64,000 nt of DNA from Strigamia acuminata (GCA_949358305.1 OX442315.1:37040427-37104426); one strand, 5' to 3'. Shown: positions 20,371-32,511, counted from the first letter of the stretch. The notes: generated from the sequence alone by a model not told the origin. Translations and numbers: made by a program.

Positions 20371-20846
20371 ACTACTTATGACAAACTCCCATTGGTTGGG
20401 CATATTAAGTTATCACAAGTTCAAGAATACTTGTACATGTATTGTAGCTTGATCGTGTGATCCTTCTCAACCAAAACCAAATAAGAAGGGGGTCAATTTC
20501 AAAATACATTAACTGTTAAATACTCACTAAAATATCTGCAGAATGTATTATTAACCACTTACAAATTCAAATTAATATAATTAATATGCAATAAATGTAA
20601 TTCTAAACACATTTCAAGTGGCTGGAACAGAATTGGAAACTTGATCACAAACTGTTCAAAACTCTTTAAGTTTGGTTCTAAAAGTAACCACTAACTCACT
20701 ATTCTTAATCAACGTCCTCTTGTGGCGGATAGGTGCGTTTTACAACTACTTTTCTATTGTTCATTGGTATCCGTGATGCAATGGCTGTGGACAGGTCAAT
20801 AGTCAATAGGAGTTTGTCATAGGTAAGTTTTATGAAACAGAGTAGA
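20371..20846. repeat. Inverted pair of dispersed repeat H
   Basis: The left arm (20375-20395, TTATGACAAACTCCCATTGG) faces a right arm that reads CCTATGACAAACTCCTATTG on the minus strand (about 20806-20826). The outer flank of the right arm also contains the ACTCTGTTT block seen at 15228. The whole could be one MITE of about 450-480 bp. Ends are not sharply defined. Confidence 0.45.
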
Positions 20847-20867
20847 GGCGCATTCATTAACTCAAAA

Positions 20868-20945
20868 ACGGTCGTTTAAACCCATTTAAACGGGCTAAAT
20901 AAGTCGTTTAAACCCATTTAAACGGGCTAAATAGCCCGTTTAAAG
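20868..20945. repeat. Two-unit palindromic tandem repeat
   Basis: Two copies of GTCGTTTAAACCCATTTAAA followed by CGGGCTAAATA stand in tandem. They are followed by an inverted half (AGCCCGTTTAAA). Each unit is itself nearly self-complementary (GTTTAAAC, CCATTTAAACGG), so the region can form several alternative hairpins. Confidence 0.75.
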
Positions 20946-23900
20946 AGTTTTCTCGTTCCACTGGCATATTTTTGGCCGCCATCGTGAATTTCCGAAGGAT
21001 TGATCGCAACGATTGGAGATCTAAGTACAATTTTGCACAAGTTATTCATTTCTTTTCGAGGAAACAATAATAATAGTTGTCACTGTAATAATTATTAGGA
21101 CTGGAAACAATAGAAGAAAATGAAAGGAGGAAATGAAAATCTCGAAAATAAATGCACGCATGGGACTTGCCAGCTTGGATGATGACCTAGAACTTGATCT
21201 GGAATCCCAGATTGCATTCAGATTCGATAGCATTCTGAAACAAAACATTTCATTTAAAAATTTGAACGAGACAAAAATTTAGATGAAAAGTAATTGAACG
21301 CGCCTACTGTTTCTATGGCAAAGTAAGAAGTAAGAACATCTGGCACCCACCTCACCTCCATCTGGGTTTTCTGTGGTTTCTCCAGTTGTGTTCTTAAGAA
21401 ACTTGTCCCACAGATTGCAGTTTGCATAGTCGAATCCCCGTACAGGCACACTGCCTATGGGTCTATGGCCACGCTAAGTGTAACAATACAATACAATACT
21501 CTATTACGTGTTTACAAGTAGTTGGATTTTCAATTAAGAAAAAAATATACAGTGTATACTCTGTGTAGACCGGACACAGGACGTGTCCATCCCAGAATGT
21601 TGTTCAGACTAACAAGCTGTCCGGACGAGAGAGGAGATTTAACATTGCTGAGTGCAGCTACCTCCAAACATGTCCGGACCACACAAACTCGAACTCGGTA
21701 ACCAAGAGCCCTGAGCTAATTGTTTATACAGTAAAATTGAAACTACATGTCCCAGCTTTATCAAACAATTATAACATGGCATTTACACATTAAACTATAA
21801 ACACCACGAACGATTGAACGAACATAATTAGAAATTTTCAAATTTGATGATATTGTCAAAATTGTTGATTCCATTTTTCTATTTTAATATCTAGCAATTC
21901 TTCAAATTTAGTGTCAATGCTTGGAAATATCGAAAAAAATCTTGAGTGAAGAAAATAAAATAGCAACCTTTTTATGAGTACCGGTAGTTTCAATTGAAGA
22001 AGTCAGGAAATTTTGCATCAAAAATACTAACTATCCACTTGCTTGAAATCGTTGATTCAATCAAACAATCAGCACATACACTTAAAAGTGTTCTCCTGTT
22101 GGCACGCACCAGCCATCTCATCTATTAACATTGCATGTTATCATATCTGGATTACAAATTCCATACATTTCATCTCACCTCATTTCACACTGCCAAACCG
22201 ATAATTATTCCATTATTGCATTATCTCTGGTTAGAAATAAAGCAGCCGTTAGGGATATCCAAAAACGTTTTTGCACACTGTGTTTGTGTTGTAGCGTCGT
22301 AAATAACACACTAGTTTTCCTTACTGTCATCTGCCGGATCCGAATATAACCAGACAAGTCATACATACCTCTAACCAACAGTACGGCTGACTGTTTATTG
22401 GTGAAAATAGTCTGAAAATGCCATTTTCACATTTTTTGGTCTGAAAAACATCATTTTGGGCTGAAAAATGTAAAAATGATATAATTAGGCTGAAAAATGC
22501 CGTTTTGGGGCTGCAAAATGCAGTTAGAGGGCTGAAAAGTTGCCACCGTTGACACGGTAGTAATAATAATTACGGAGTACCAAAAAAATCAGAAATTCAA
22601 AATGGGCAATTTGAGAGTTTCTTATTTCTGAAACAAATAAATCAGATTTTTAAAATTATCTCAGAATAATCAATAATGGCGAAGCTTTTTATCCCACTCC
22701 AATGCCATTTGCTTTGTCACATGGATGAATTGGCTTTAGGAATAATAGCACATATTTGTTTAATGAACAACCCTAGGGTTTAAATAATGCAATGATAGTA
22801 AAATTGAAATGAAAATTTTTAATTATAATGTGGACGTAGTACAAAACAGCTACCGAATACCCCTAGTGACACGTTTCCTTCAAAAAGAATAAAAACATGT
22901 CAGCAGACTTTGATTGGATTCAAACCAAGAGCGAATGGAGCGAGAGACAAAACAAAAATCCTTGACAAGATTGAATTCATTTCTTTATTTCCCCTCAAAA
23001 CCAAAATTTGCATTTCCATATTCCTCGCAACTACCCTTTTCATATACCCTAGGTGTCCCTAGGTCACCATTGTAAACTCATTTTGCCCTCTCACCTGTTT
23101 GCAGATAAAAGCAGCTTTCCTGCCCCACTTAGCTCATGAAACACAAATTGGGTCTCATTGATTTATCCCAAGCTCCCTCCCTCCCCCTCTACTCTACTCC
23201 TGCCCTGTAATAGCTGTTCCACATCCCCTTTATTCACCCAAGAGTCTCATTCTCAGGTTATGCATAATAACATACCTTAAGCCCCACCTCCACCACAAAA
23301 TGAGAACACAATTTGAGTGAAATAAAAATTCAGAAAGAAATACGGCAGAAGGAAGTTGTTACAAATCCCCAATTTTGGTTGCGTGGACTCGTTAAAAAGC
23401 CCCGACGACAAATTGTTTGCACGACCTCCTTCCAGTGATTCGCTTCGCTCTAACGAGATTTCATTTTGAGACGAATGTTTCTGCACTGGGCTTACTTGTA
23501 CGAACCGCCGCTACAGTATTGTTTATTCATGCAGCTAACGGACAAAAGGGAGCCTTTGATCTTCCATCATGCAATAGGTCAGCGGAATTATTTACTAGTA
23601 ATAGATTTTTTTCCTTTTCTTTTCTTTTCTTTTCGTTTTCCTCTTGCATTCGCTCCAACGGTTGCTGTGTTTGTCTTATGCCCCTGATGTGCTGAGCACT
23701 GCACATTTGCTGCTCGCATTTTCCGCTACGCTTGGTTCGCAGCTCATAACGTACAAGTGAGGGAATATGCTGGAGGATCGAGTGTGACCAGAGGGAACTA
23801 GTGGAATGATTACAACCTTTAAATTACACCTTTAGTCTGCTAGAGCACAAGTTTTTCGCAATTGGGTTTCACTTCACACACGTAAAATGAATTTCAGCAA

Positions 23901-26900
23901 AATGTTCCTTATAAATCATGGTTATCTCCGCAAAAAGTTCAACTACTGTATAGCGACCAAGCTTGTAAAAACGTTCAATTACCGTATATTTATTTTAAAC
24001 TGTCATTTGTTCAGAAATAAAACCTTTAAGAACTCGGTTTTCTCAAAAACATAACTAATTATTTCGTTTTTGCGAAGTCCAATTTTTCTGCCAGGAAATA
24101 ATAGACGTGAAGACCATCGCAAACTAGCGTACAGTGAAGCAGATACTAGTATGTTCCTCGAAACGACTGTTTCACTGCAGCTTAAAGCCTGGTCATTCGG
24201 TGTCTCAATATCCTGTTGCAACACACCCCGAACGAATGTTTCACTTTTATGTCTAGAACGTTCTTCCCTCCGTCATTTTTTTTGTGGAAAACTTCGAAAT
24301 TGCAAAACTGATTAAACTTTGAAACGTTGGTAATTGTATATTAAGCGCAAGTTTAATCCAATTTGAACACAATCTAATCTTCAAAGCTGTAAAAGTCGAA
24401 TTAACTCGCTTCTCGTGAATTAAACAGCTGATTACCACGCGGCAAATGGTTTGTTAAACATCTCGGGCATATTCTTCATTGACCGGAAAAACTCGGCCCG
24501 CACACCTGGTCTCAATCGCCATTCTTCATTCTTCTCATCTCATCTCTTCTCTGCTCTTCTCTTCTCTTCTCCAATTGCAGAGTGTGCATTCCAGTCGCGT
24601 GTCGGCGTCATCAATAAAACGCAACGCGGTAGTCAGTCAATTGGTGTAGCAAAAGGCGCCACAAAGTCGTCTTTGGCACGCTTTTTGTCTATACACACGA
24701 GTACCGTAAATGGATTTGCTGGCAAACTCAAGCGCACGAATAACTAACTCCTCGCGGATAATGTTTTATTATTCCATTACCACGACATGTTTCGCTAGTC
24801 GATTTTAGTGCGCTTTAAGCACGTCGGGGTAAAAGGAATAGGCATAACCGTGTTTCCACGAGTGTAGCGGAGCAGCGGCCATTAAATCACGAAATGCGTC
24901 GGAGGAAAAGTTTGTTCGTAGTCAGTCGCAGCTGCTCCATAGTAAACTCCATCAATTTCCATACACGTCGCCAATATGTGCCAATGCGTGCCCTTATACC
25001 GCACGACAGAGGTGATTCGGCAAATTTTACTCACTATTTTATCCAAACTTTTTAATAAATCTCATTTTGATGAAATTGGAGGTAGAATGCAAAGCTTTGC
25101 ATTTGCACCGAAAACTGGGAAAGCCACGTGTATTATTGGCTGATGGCTTCCAACTTCCAACTTCCACTCAAATTTGAGTTTGTGTTGGTCCGTTTGTTTG
25201 GTTTGGCGCAACAGTACAGAACCATTATCAGCAAGCTTCCTTGAACGAAGCAATTTGCACAAGTCTGAACAAAGACTCATATCACCTACACTGTATAAGA
25301 CTTTGAGCCAATCATACTTGTAGAAAAAAGCTATTTTCTAATCCAGTGTTGCTTCCGTTACAGCATAGTAGTAATGTGTTGCCGTCACCATGATATCAAC
25401 AACAAAATTACCGCAGTAGTTTCCGTTATCTGTACCGTGCACCAAAAGAATTCTCCTTATTACTGTTGCCGTTCCTGGTTCCATTAGTTCAAACCGCTTC
25501 TCATAAGCATAGAAATGCAGTAGCTGCGACTACCGTACGTACTTCATTTAAGCGTACAAATGGCGGAAAATTAAAAAAAAAAATTAAATACCAAAACTCT
25601 GTCGCTGACAGGTCTTTTTCTTATACCATTTACTTCGTGAAACTCACTAATTGATTAATAAATGTGCAATGATCATTACTGAAGCTTTTGCCTCGGCCAA
25701 TTTATTTGTGTCACGAAATGCTTCGCTAACACATGTCCAAACTAATCGTGTGATAACATAGCACATAAAATGCTCCGAATCAATAAAATTACTACGAGGA
25801 ATGAGATAATGAAACCGAAGAAGAACAAAAAAAATCACTAAATGGCAAAACTGACCGGCAATGATCACAAACTTAAACTGTCCACATAGAAATGCTAATT
25901 TATCAATGCGAACCGTTTCGGGGGTCAAAACAGTTCTAAGTACAGTTAATCAATCACCATGCGCAGTTTAAACGCAAAGTCGCGAAGCAAATAAGAAATA
26001 TTGAGATTCCAAGTGGAAAGAAAGTAGAGGAGGAGATTCAGAATCTCCTCTCCGTCTCCACCTACTGCAACAATCAATCATTCATCAAATAAATGAGCCA
26101 CTTTACAAGCAACTACTCCTCTGGGAAAGAAAGCCATGAAAACAAAAGGTTAGAACAATATCCGGCCCCACAGTTTTACTGCTTGTTTTTACGTCTTCTT
26201 CTTCTGGAGAATCTCCCTAAAACATTCTGTTTGTCCACCAAATTACAACTTTAAAATGCCTTTGGGATGCTCCGTTTCCATAACGACACCGCCAGGTGTG
26301 CATCCACAGGATAATAACTTAGCAAGCCCAGCTTCAATTCCTCGTTCCCCCCCCCCCCCCACCAGTTGCTAAGCAACAAATCAGAAATAGCAAAAAAGAG
26401 AAGAAAATTGTATTCTTTTTTATTTTTTTTCTTGGATGGTCAATTCAGTGCCAGCAGATGGCGCTTATTATTCGGATCTAGTCTAAAAGCTACAACTCCG
26501 CCCGATGTTGGCTTCACCTGAATATAAAGAGGTGTGGCGGATGAAGAGCGAGTCGAGATGAATGCGTTCTAAATTGGTCGCCATTCTTCACTGATTGCGG
26601 GGGTGGAACTGGGAAAGTTCGAATTTTTCACGCATTTACTGCTAAGCCGAGCGCAACTTCATTACGCCGCAGTTTCCAGGCAGGTGAATTTGCCCGAGCA
26701 ACTTGAATTAAATTTTAATGACGTGTTCGTAATGGGATGGGATGAGATGGGATGGGATGGGGAAGAAATCCTTTCCCTGCCCAATCTAATGTAAATGAAC
26801 AGAGATAGCTCAAATTTGTTGACGGGAGGAAAAAGCAAGTTGGGTAGCGCCAACCCAACGCCGGACTCAAATTTGACCTTCGAGGTCATCCTCAAGGTTA

Positions 26901-28500
26901 CATTGTATTGTATTGTATTGTATGCAGGGAAAGAGAAGTAGGCAAAAATAAAAAGGAAAAAAATTCAGTCGGAAGGGTATTTTCTAATAAATAAATAAAA
27001 AAAAATGTGCGTTGATGTTAATGGAAAAAGCTAATGACGCATCAAATGCAAATATTTCGAATTAATCATTCTGTCTCCATTGTAGTCTTGACCCACACAT
27101 GACTAAGCAATCTGGTCCAAAGTGCAAAAATGATGTCATTGATAGATATCGCACCTACTCGTATCTATATTTTTTTTTAAACATCTCATCTCCCCATTAT
27201 TTCTTTCTGTAGTGTGAATCACTTAATTATACCTGTCAGGACCTTGTCTTATGTCGCCATCCATCTCGTTCCACAAAAAATAAAAAAAATAAAAAAAACT
27301 CCAGCAATTGATGAGCAGCTGCACTTAATGCTTTACTTTTTGGCTTTTGCTTCCTCATTTTCCTCCATCTTTCAAGTAAATGAAAAAAGAAAGAAACAAA
27401 AAAAAAAACAAATGGAAAAAAATGGCACCCATTAATCTCCAGAGACTATTTGACATCAGTTTAATCTCCGGTTAAATTTACACGTAACAACTCAATCACC
27501 CAGACTCTTTAAAAGTGAGAAATTAGCACAAAATTTTTCACAGAAACCTTTGGTATTACTGTATTAGTACTTGTACAACACAAAATCTAATTTGACGACC
27601 TTTTTAAACCAAATAAATATCACCTACGAACCATGTGCTCACATTTCCAACATAGTATTATTTATTACTTGATTGATCTGGACACTCCAGAAAGGTAAAA
27701 ATAAGCAAAGCATTACTGTGATGTAGGTTGTGTTGACTCATAAATTGCAAATCACCTTGAAACAAGGTGTTGCCACTTTTTAATAATCGTCTTGCTGACA
27801 GTGGTCTGACAAGTGCGCATTTAATACACAGTAGTAGCTTAAGCAAATATTTCGACACCAATGTCGAAGATTAGCATGCCGACCTCGTTTCGACATAAAC
27901 ATGGATAAATAAATGTCAGCTATCCATTTCCTCTTAGTCATCAAAGAGAAAAATGAGAAACATTTGCAGTAATCATGAACAATTGACCTTTTAAACAAAT
28001 TTTATGTTGGATAAACTGACGAAAGGTGAGTCCAACATTAATCACATTAATAACATTGGTTTGATTGATTTTCGCTGGACGGTGCGGTCAGCCTGTCACC
28101 GTGGATCACCAAAACCGGAAGCAGACTTGAACGATAGATTCAAGATCATCATCTTAAAACCGCTTCCGCAGCAAATGTGCAACTTTGAATCGTCCACACA
28201 CCGTACTTTTTCGGAAAACAAAAATGGCTCGCAAACTTCACTTTGTCAACCTTATAATGAATGTTAATAGGTAAGAGCAAGTACAAATTTGATATCAGAA
28301 GGTTTTCGCCATTGTAGACAATAAAACAACATCATAAAATGCTGTAATATTTAAATAAATCGCTATTTGAAAAACAAAGTTGATGTGCACAATGCTTGTA
28401 AACATATGCGTTTAAAAATAATTTCGACACCAAATCAGCTTTCCATTCATTGACCTAAACCGCATTGATCAAGAATGTAAAATGTTGTTGAACATCGACT

Positions 28501-28728
28501 ATGACCAAAGTTATAAAAAAAAAAATTAAACTGTTGGAACTATTGGATGCGGAGCTCCCCGTTATGATTATGAGGCCAACAAAAGCGTTGGGAGCCGGTA
28601 TAAATGACTGGGGCCCGAAAGTCCGAGGGAACCTCTGGGGGAACCTGGGGGATAGAGATTTCGGAAACCAACCAACCTACCCGGTAATGGAATTTGCGGC
28701 TCTCTTCTTTTTCGTGCAAATCTCATAA
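28501..28728 (+). CDS. Uncharacterised open frame, possible exon
   Basis: This 75-codon frame stands out because its GC content is higher than the surrounding AT-rich sequence. It contains a plausible donor (CCG followed by GTAATG near 28682) and is followed by a pyrimidine tract and acceptor (TTGCTAG at about 28801-28807). I recognise no domain. It lies directly upstream of the relic of the unknown gene family, so it could be the degraded 5' part of that copy or an unrelated exon. Weak call. Confidence 0.2.
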   Translation: MTKVIKKKIKLLELLDAELPVMIMRPTKALGAGINDWGPKVRGNLWGNLGDRDFGNQPTYPVMEFAALFFFVQIS

Positions 28729-28819
28729 TCTTTTCCAACTTTTTTCTTGCTTATATTTCATTTATTCCTTTCCTTTCCTTTTATTTGTGTCTTTATCGCA
28801 TTGCTAGGGCGATATTCCT

Positions 28820-29020
28820 TTGGCTTCTCAATTTCTGTTTTTGGATCCAAAGGAAATTGTACTTTTGATTTTTCAGTATACGCGCAAGCGCAACCATGAC
28901 AGAAAGAATGACCCAGAATTTGTTCTGGAAGTTCTCACTTGGGGTTTAGCCGGAGAGGAAATTACACATTTCATTATAACTAACATCAACAAACAAAACA
29001 AATTTCTAAATGTTTTTTAA
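28820..29020 (+). pseudogene. C-terminal relic of the unknown 689-aa gene family
   Basis: In the frame 28820-29020 the stretch from 28907 reads DPEFVLEVLTWGLAGEEI. This aligns with the last 40 residues of the intact gene downstream (DVEFAHQILSWCCLTAEEI) and with the pseudogene at 42147-44150 (DADDPGF, then WCCLTNDET). The rest of the frame shows no clear similarity. It ends 160 bp before the start of the intact copy, in the same orientation, as expected from an old tandem duplication that lost most of its upstream copy. A short real protein is not excluded. Confidence 0.6.
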
Positions 29021-29179
29021 TGCAAAAATAAATAAATAAATAAACGAATAAACGAATTGCCAAAATGTTGTCAAAAATACCAAACCAGTGGAATCTCGTG
29101 CCAAATCTCGCGGAATCTCGTACCATCTCGCACAAACCCACGCCGGTTGAGTAACGTTTCCTTCCTTCACCCATTACAC

Positions 29180-31249
29180 ATGAAAATGAAATTCAACTTG
29201 GACGTTCCGAGTTTGCAGGACATTACGCGCGCTAAAATCGCAGAAGTACTATGGAAAAATTACTCCGATGCGGTCGTTGATTGGAAATTAACCGATAAGG
29301 ATGATCCGTGGAAAAGAATCGAAAAAGACGTTTGCACACAAATGGACGCTTTAGATATTCCGCAAAGTTTAAAGCCACCTTTAATTGCATTTGTCAGACA
29401 CGTCGGTAGACAATTGCTGGAATGGTTCATGTACTTAATACCGCACGTGTTCGACTTTTGCCAGAATCGGATCAGCCAAATGCTGACAAATGTAACTCGT
29501 TGCACGCGATGGACTCTACACGGCAAGTTAAACTGGACGGAATCAACTCAACTACTCTCACGCTCCGAGGATTTCACGCTCTTAGAGAGGTACGACGTCG
29601 CCTGTATGTTTTGCATACCGGATGTCATTGACGATCTTCGCAAAAAGTGTGGACCCACCTTAAAAATGGGCTATCACGGCACGAATTTAAAGAATTTGAT
29701 GACAACTTTTTGGAACGAGGACTCCGCGCAAATATCTTTCGCTAAGAAATCCGACATGTTTTGCCAGTGCGTGGAATACAATAATTTGCGCGGCGTCGAA
29801 TACTTCTGGTCACTAATGAGTGACGACGAACGGAATCAAATGGTTTCGAGGCTCGCGCAGTTGGAAATGGAACTCGACAAACTAATCGAACAAATTCTCC
29901 GTGATATTAAGCAGAATAAGGGCAAATGCGATAGTTTTGGCACTTCCGTTTTGTGTTTTATTCTTTCGCAGTTGGACGAAAAACAAATGAACGCCGTTTT
30001 CTTCTCGTCCGTTGGATCGCAACTTTGTTTTCCTCTGTTGTTGGATTTCACTTACGTGGAATTTTTCACGCCGATTTTAAACCACGTTATGAAGAATTTT
30101 TCGGAAGACAAGTTTTACGACACGCTCGAAACTTTGGTGAAAATGTCTCGTTTGGACGATTGTTTGCACCAATCTAAGATTAAGACATGTTTGACCAATT
30201 TTTTGACAAACGCACCCTCTGCTTTGAAGAGTTCGGCTGCCGAAGACGTTTTCGAAAGTTCGTTTCCGCTTCTTTTCGTCGGGCCGAGCTCTTGGCAGGA
30301 TGCGATCAACATCGAACTATTGTTGCGCGACATCGGCGTAACGCGCAGAAGAAGGTTGTTGTCGAGGTGTGTTTCGCGCTACGACATGGACGGCCAAGAA
30401 CTGAATTGGGATTTGTTGGCGCGTGTGGCGCAACGATGCATTACAACGATGCAAGAATTGACGATTTTCAAAAAGACTTGCGCTTCTATTTCGTACAAAG
30501 TTTGCATTAACTTTGAAATCGGTGACGAAACTCAGTGGCTAAAAGTTGACCAGTTTTTGTATTTTTGTTTTCCAAACGCGGTCGAAGTCAAAAAGTTCAA
30601 ACAATGTTTGGCGTTTGAATATTTTGCGGGAGATGAAATAGTGCAACCGGTGTCCGTCGATCGTTTCTTAAGTTGGTGCGGGATAACTTGTCGCGAAGTG
30701 AAACGTCACTTGATGTCAACGTTAGACGTCATTTCGAATTCCTGCGGAGTTTATTTGCATTGTTGCATGGAGGAAGACCTAGAAAGGGCCACGGAGTTGT
30801 TCAGTGGTTTGAGTGTCAAAGAGAGAAGACGTGTTTTGTCGCTCACATTTTTTCAAATTGTTTCGTGCGGACATCGTAATGTACATTGGGATTTCGTCGA
30901 GCTAGTTGCTCGGAAGTTTATTTCGATCGATGAGGAAATGAGCGTTTTTAAAGAGAATTGCTCACGTATCGCTTACCACGTTTGTACTTTTAATTATGAT
31001 ATTGGCATGTTGCAAGAACAGCAGCCATTGATGGATAGATTTTTGAATTTTTGCCTTCCGAATGGCCACGAGAAAAGCAAGTTTAAAAAAAGTTTGGCTT
31101 ATGATTTTGTTACTGCAGCTGATATTGTAATGTTTGATCAAGATGATGTTGAATTTGCGCACCAGATTTTGTCATGGTGTTGTTTAACGGCAGAAGAAAT
31201 TGAAGATTTCATGGCAACTTATCAATTCTTACACTTAAATGCGGATTAG
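29180..31249 (+). CDS. Intronless gene of an unrecognised family with internal repeats
   Basis: The 689-aa protein is uninterrupted. The frame is open from 29057, but the pseudogene copy aligns from MNYRLDV to MKFNLDV here, so the start is 29180 or the ATG 6 nt later. No signal peptide or membrane span is seen. An N-terminal region (1-125) contains WKNY and W-rich motifs. Next comes a segment with YDVACMFC (about residue 145), then FILSQLDEKQ and FFSSVGSQ. Two repeats of about 150-160 aa begin near residues 389 and 549, each with RRRxLS, W-D-[LF]-[VL]-x-x-VA, E-x-x-x-FK-x-x-C, Y-[KH]-VC, DxFLxFC[FL]PN and L[SW]WC blocks. The pattern suggests a cysteine-rich alpha-helical repeat protein. I recognise no catalytic motif and cannot name a function. 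AATAAA lies at 31297. Confidence 0.8.
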   Translation: MKMKFNLDVPSLQDITRAKIAEVLWKNYSDAVVDWKLTDKDDPWKRIEKDVCTQMDALDIPQSLKPPLIAFVRHVGRQLLEWFMYLIPHVFDFCQNRISQMLTNVTRCTRWTLHGKLNWTESTQLLSRSEDFTLLERYDVACMFCIPDVIDDLRKKCGPTLKMGYHGTNLKNLMTTFWNEDSAQISFAKKSDMFCQCVEYNNLRGVEYFWSLMSDDERNQMVSRLAQLEMELDKLIEQILRDIKQNKGKCDSFGTSVLCFILSQLDEKQMNAVFFSSVGSQLCFPLLLDFTYVEFFTPILNHVMKNFSEDKFYDTLETLVKMSRLDDCLHQSKIKTCLTNFLTNAPSALKSSAAEDVFESSFPLLFVGPSSWQDAINIELLLRDIGVTRRRRLLSRCVSRYDMDGQELNWDLLARVAQRCITTMQELTIFKKTCASISYKVCINFEIGDETQWLKVDQFLYFCFPNAVEVKKFKQCLAFEYFAGDEIVQPVSVDRFLSWCGITCREVKRHLMSTLDVISNSCGVYLHCCMEEDLERATELFSGLSVKERRRVLSLTFFQIVSCGHRNVHWDFVELVARKFISIDEEMSVFKENCSRIAYHVCTFNYDIGMLQEQQPLMDRFLNFCLPNGHEKSKFKKSLAYDFVTAADIVMFDQDDVEFAHQILSWCCLTAEEIEDFMATYQFLHLNAD

Positions 31250-31296
31250 AGAGAGACCTAGCTGCAACATGTATGGAGGTGCAAGTAGTTAATTGA

Positions 31297-31302
31297 AATA
31301 AA
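31297..31302 (+). terminator. Polyadenylation signal of the unknown-family gene
   Basis: AATAAA lies 48 nt after the stop codon of the 689-aa gene. This is consistent with the gene being transcribed as its own mRNA. Confidence 0.5.
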
Positions 31303-31752
31303 TTTAATGGTTTAAATAAACACACTGAATAAAATTTGTTAACAAATTATTAAATAAATTATAGTGTGAGTGAACAACAGACAACACTCGGTTCAATTTT
31401 CTATCTTTTCGGGCAAGATTATGGTTGGTGTCAATTGACAATTCAATTCAACCCAACAACGCAAAAAAACAAACCACCAATCCTAACTCCAGACAAGCAA
31501 ATCACCCAATCACCACCTGAACCACAAGCCCTCCGTCACAGTTTATAAATATATTTTTGCAGAGGGGCCGTAAAATTGACGTTTTGCACCCGGTAATGCA
31601 CTATTCACTCGTGTGCAATAAACAATTTTATCCATTTCTGTTTTCGTGTGTAAAAATGAAATTTAGTGCCTGAATGTGGCATCAAGATACCTGGCGCAGG
31701 CTGTAAATTAAGAAAAACATAACAAGAATGGATTAATGGCATTAGCACAACT
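31303..31752. other. Short intergenic stretch
   Basis: Between the unknown-family gene and tRNA-Thr. The part near 31600-31690 (GTGCAATAAACAATTTTATC, then TTTTCGTGTGTAAAAATGAA) resembles the flank of the inverted repeat at 41337-41563 and is probably repeat-derived. No gene is seen. Confidence 0.45.
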
Positions 31753-31824
31753 GCCTCTTTAGCTCAGTGGTAGAGCACTGGTTTCGTAAACCAGGGGTCG
31801 TGAGTTCGATCCTCATAGGAGGCA
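31753..31824 (+). tRNA. tRNA-Thr (anticodon CGT)
   Basis: A full cloverleaf fits. The 7-bp acceptor stem GCCTCTT/AGGAGGC has one wobble pair. The D arm is AGCTCAGTGGTAGAGC. The anticodon arm has a CTGGT/ACCAG stem and loop TTCGTAA. The T arm carries TTCGATC, with discriminator A at 31824. CGT decodes the threonine codon ACG. No intron. Confidence 0.93.
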
Positions 31825-32162
31825 AAGCAGAATTTTTTTTTATTCGACACTTTAAATCTTTTCTTTTTTGGAAAGGAGAAAAATATAAAAACGTCATAAT
31901 TCTAGTCTAGAACATACTAATTAGCTTTTGGCAGTACAAGATGAGTTTCAATCAAGCAACAAATTCACAGTTTTCTGGACTGCTGATTTGACGGAACAAG
32001 TAATCGAATAAATACTTACCGGTATTGATTTTTACAAGCAATTCTACTGATTGTGAGTTAAATAGACAAATTTAAAATAATCCGTATTTAAATTGAAAAC
32101 TAGAGCATCATCACGAGGGCAGCAATAGTTGTTAATCATGACAGAATTTGTTGCGTTTCCAA

Positions 32163-32232
32163 ACCCGGAGAGCTCGGTAGAGCATTATTTATTAGGCTTC
32201 TAAGAGTCCAGAGTTCGAGTCCCGTTCACGAA
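32163..32232 (+). pseudogene. Degenerate tRNA-like sequence (Lys-like)
   Basis: CCCGGAGAGCTCGGTAGAGC resembles the 5' half and D arm of a tRNA-Lys, and GTCCAGAGTTCGAGTCCC resembles its T arm. The acceptor ends do not pair properly, the D loop is shortened and the anticodon stem cannot form. Read as a tRNA pseudogene or tRNA-derived repeat. Confidence 0.6.
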
Positions 32233-32502
32233 AAACTTTTTATTTTTTAAAACATTAAATTGTTACAAAATAAAAAAAAAAATTCTTTTTATGTAAAAAA
32301 ACGCGATTTGGTTGTCAAAGCACATTCATTATGGAAATGTAACAACAATGATAACGTGTCAGGATGGTCGACAAAAAATCTCTTCCTAATCACCTCTTGG
32401 TGAATGAAATTTTCAACTGGTGAATTACAACTCTCAAAACAATTCAAAATAATAATAACTAATTAATAAATACCGTAAATAAATTTAAAATTTAAAAAAA
32501 AA

Positions 32503-32511
32503 AAAAAAAAA

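Larger units (their letters stand above)
20227..28500. other. Gene-poor stretch with dispersed and tandem repeats
   Basis: I see no convincing exon on either strand. The stretch holds an inverted pair of dispersed repeat H (20371-20846), a short palindromic tandem (20868-20945), a copy of dispersed repeat G (about 21558-21680), a degenerate tandem of GGGCTGAAAAATGC-like units (about 22409-22540), a poly-C run (26347-26359) and GGGAT and TATTG microsatellites (26733-26762 and 26901-26924). Confidence 0.5.

Noticed and set aside
29140-29157. ACGCCGGTTGAGTAACGT shared, with one mismatch, with 46564-46581
   Set aside because: A rough estimate says that many 18-mers with one mismatch recur by chance within 64 kb at this composition.
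29057-29179. N-terminal extension of the unknown-family gene by 41 codons
   Set aside because: The upstream part is composed of TCTCG-type simple sequence and the pseudogene paralogue starts at the equivalent of 29180/29186, so the later start is preferred.
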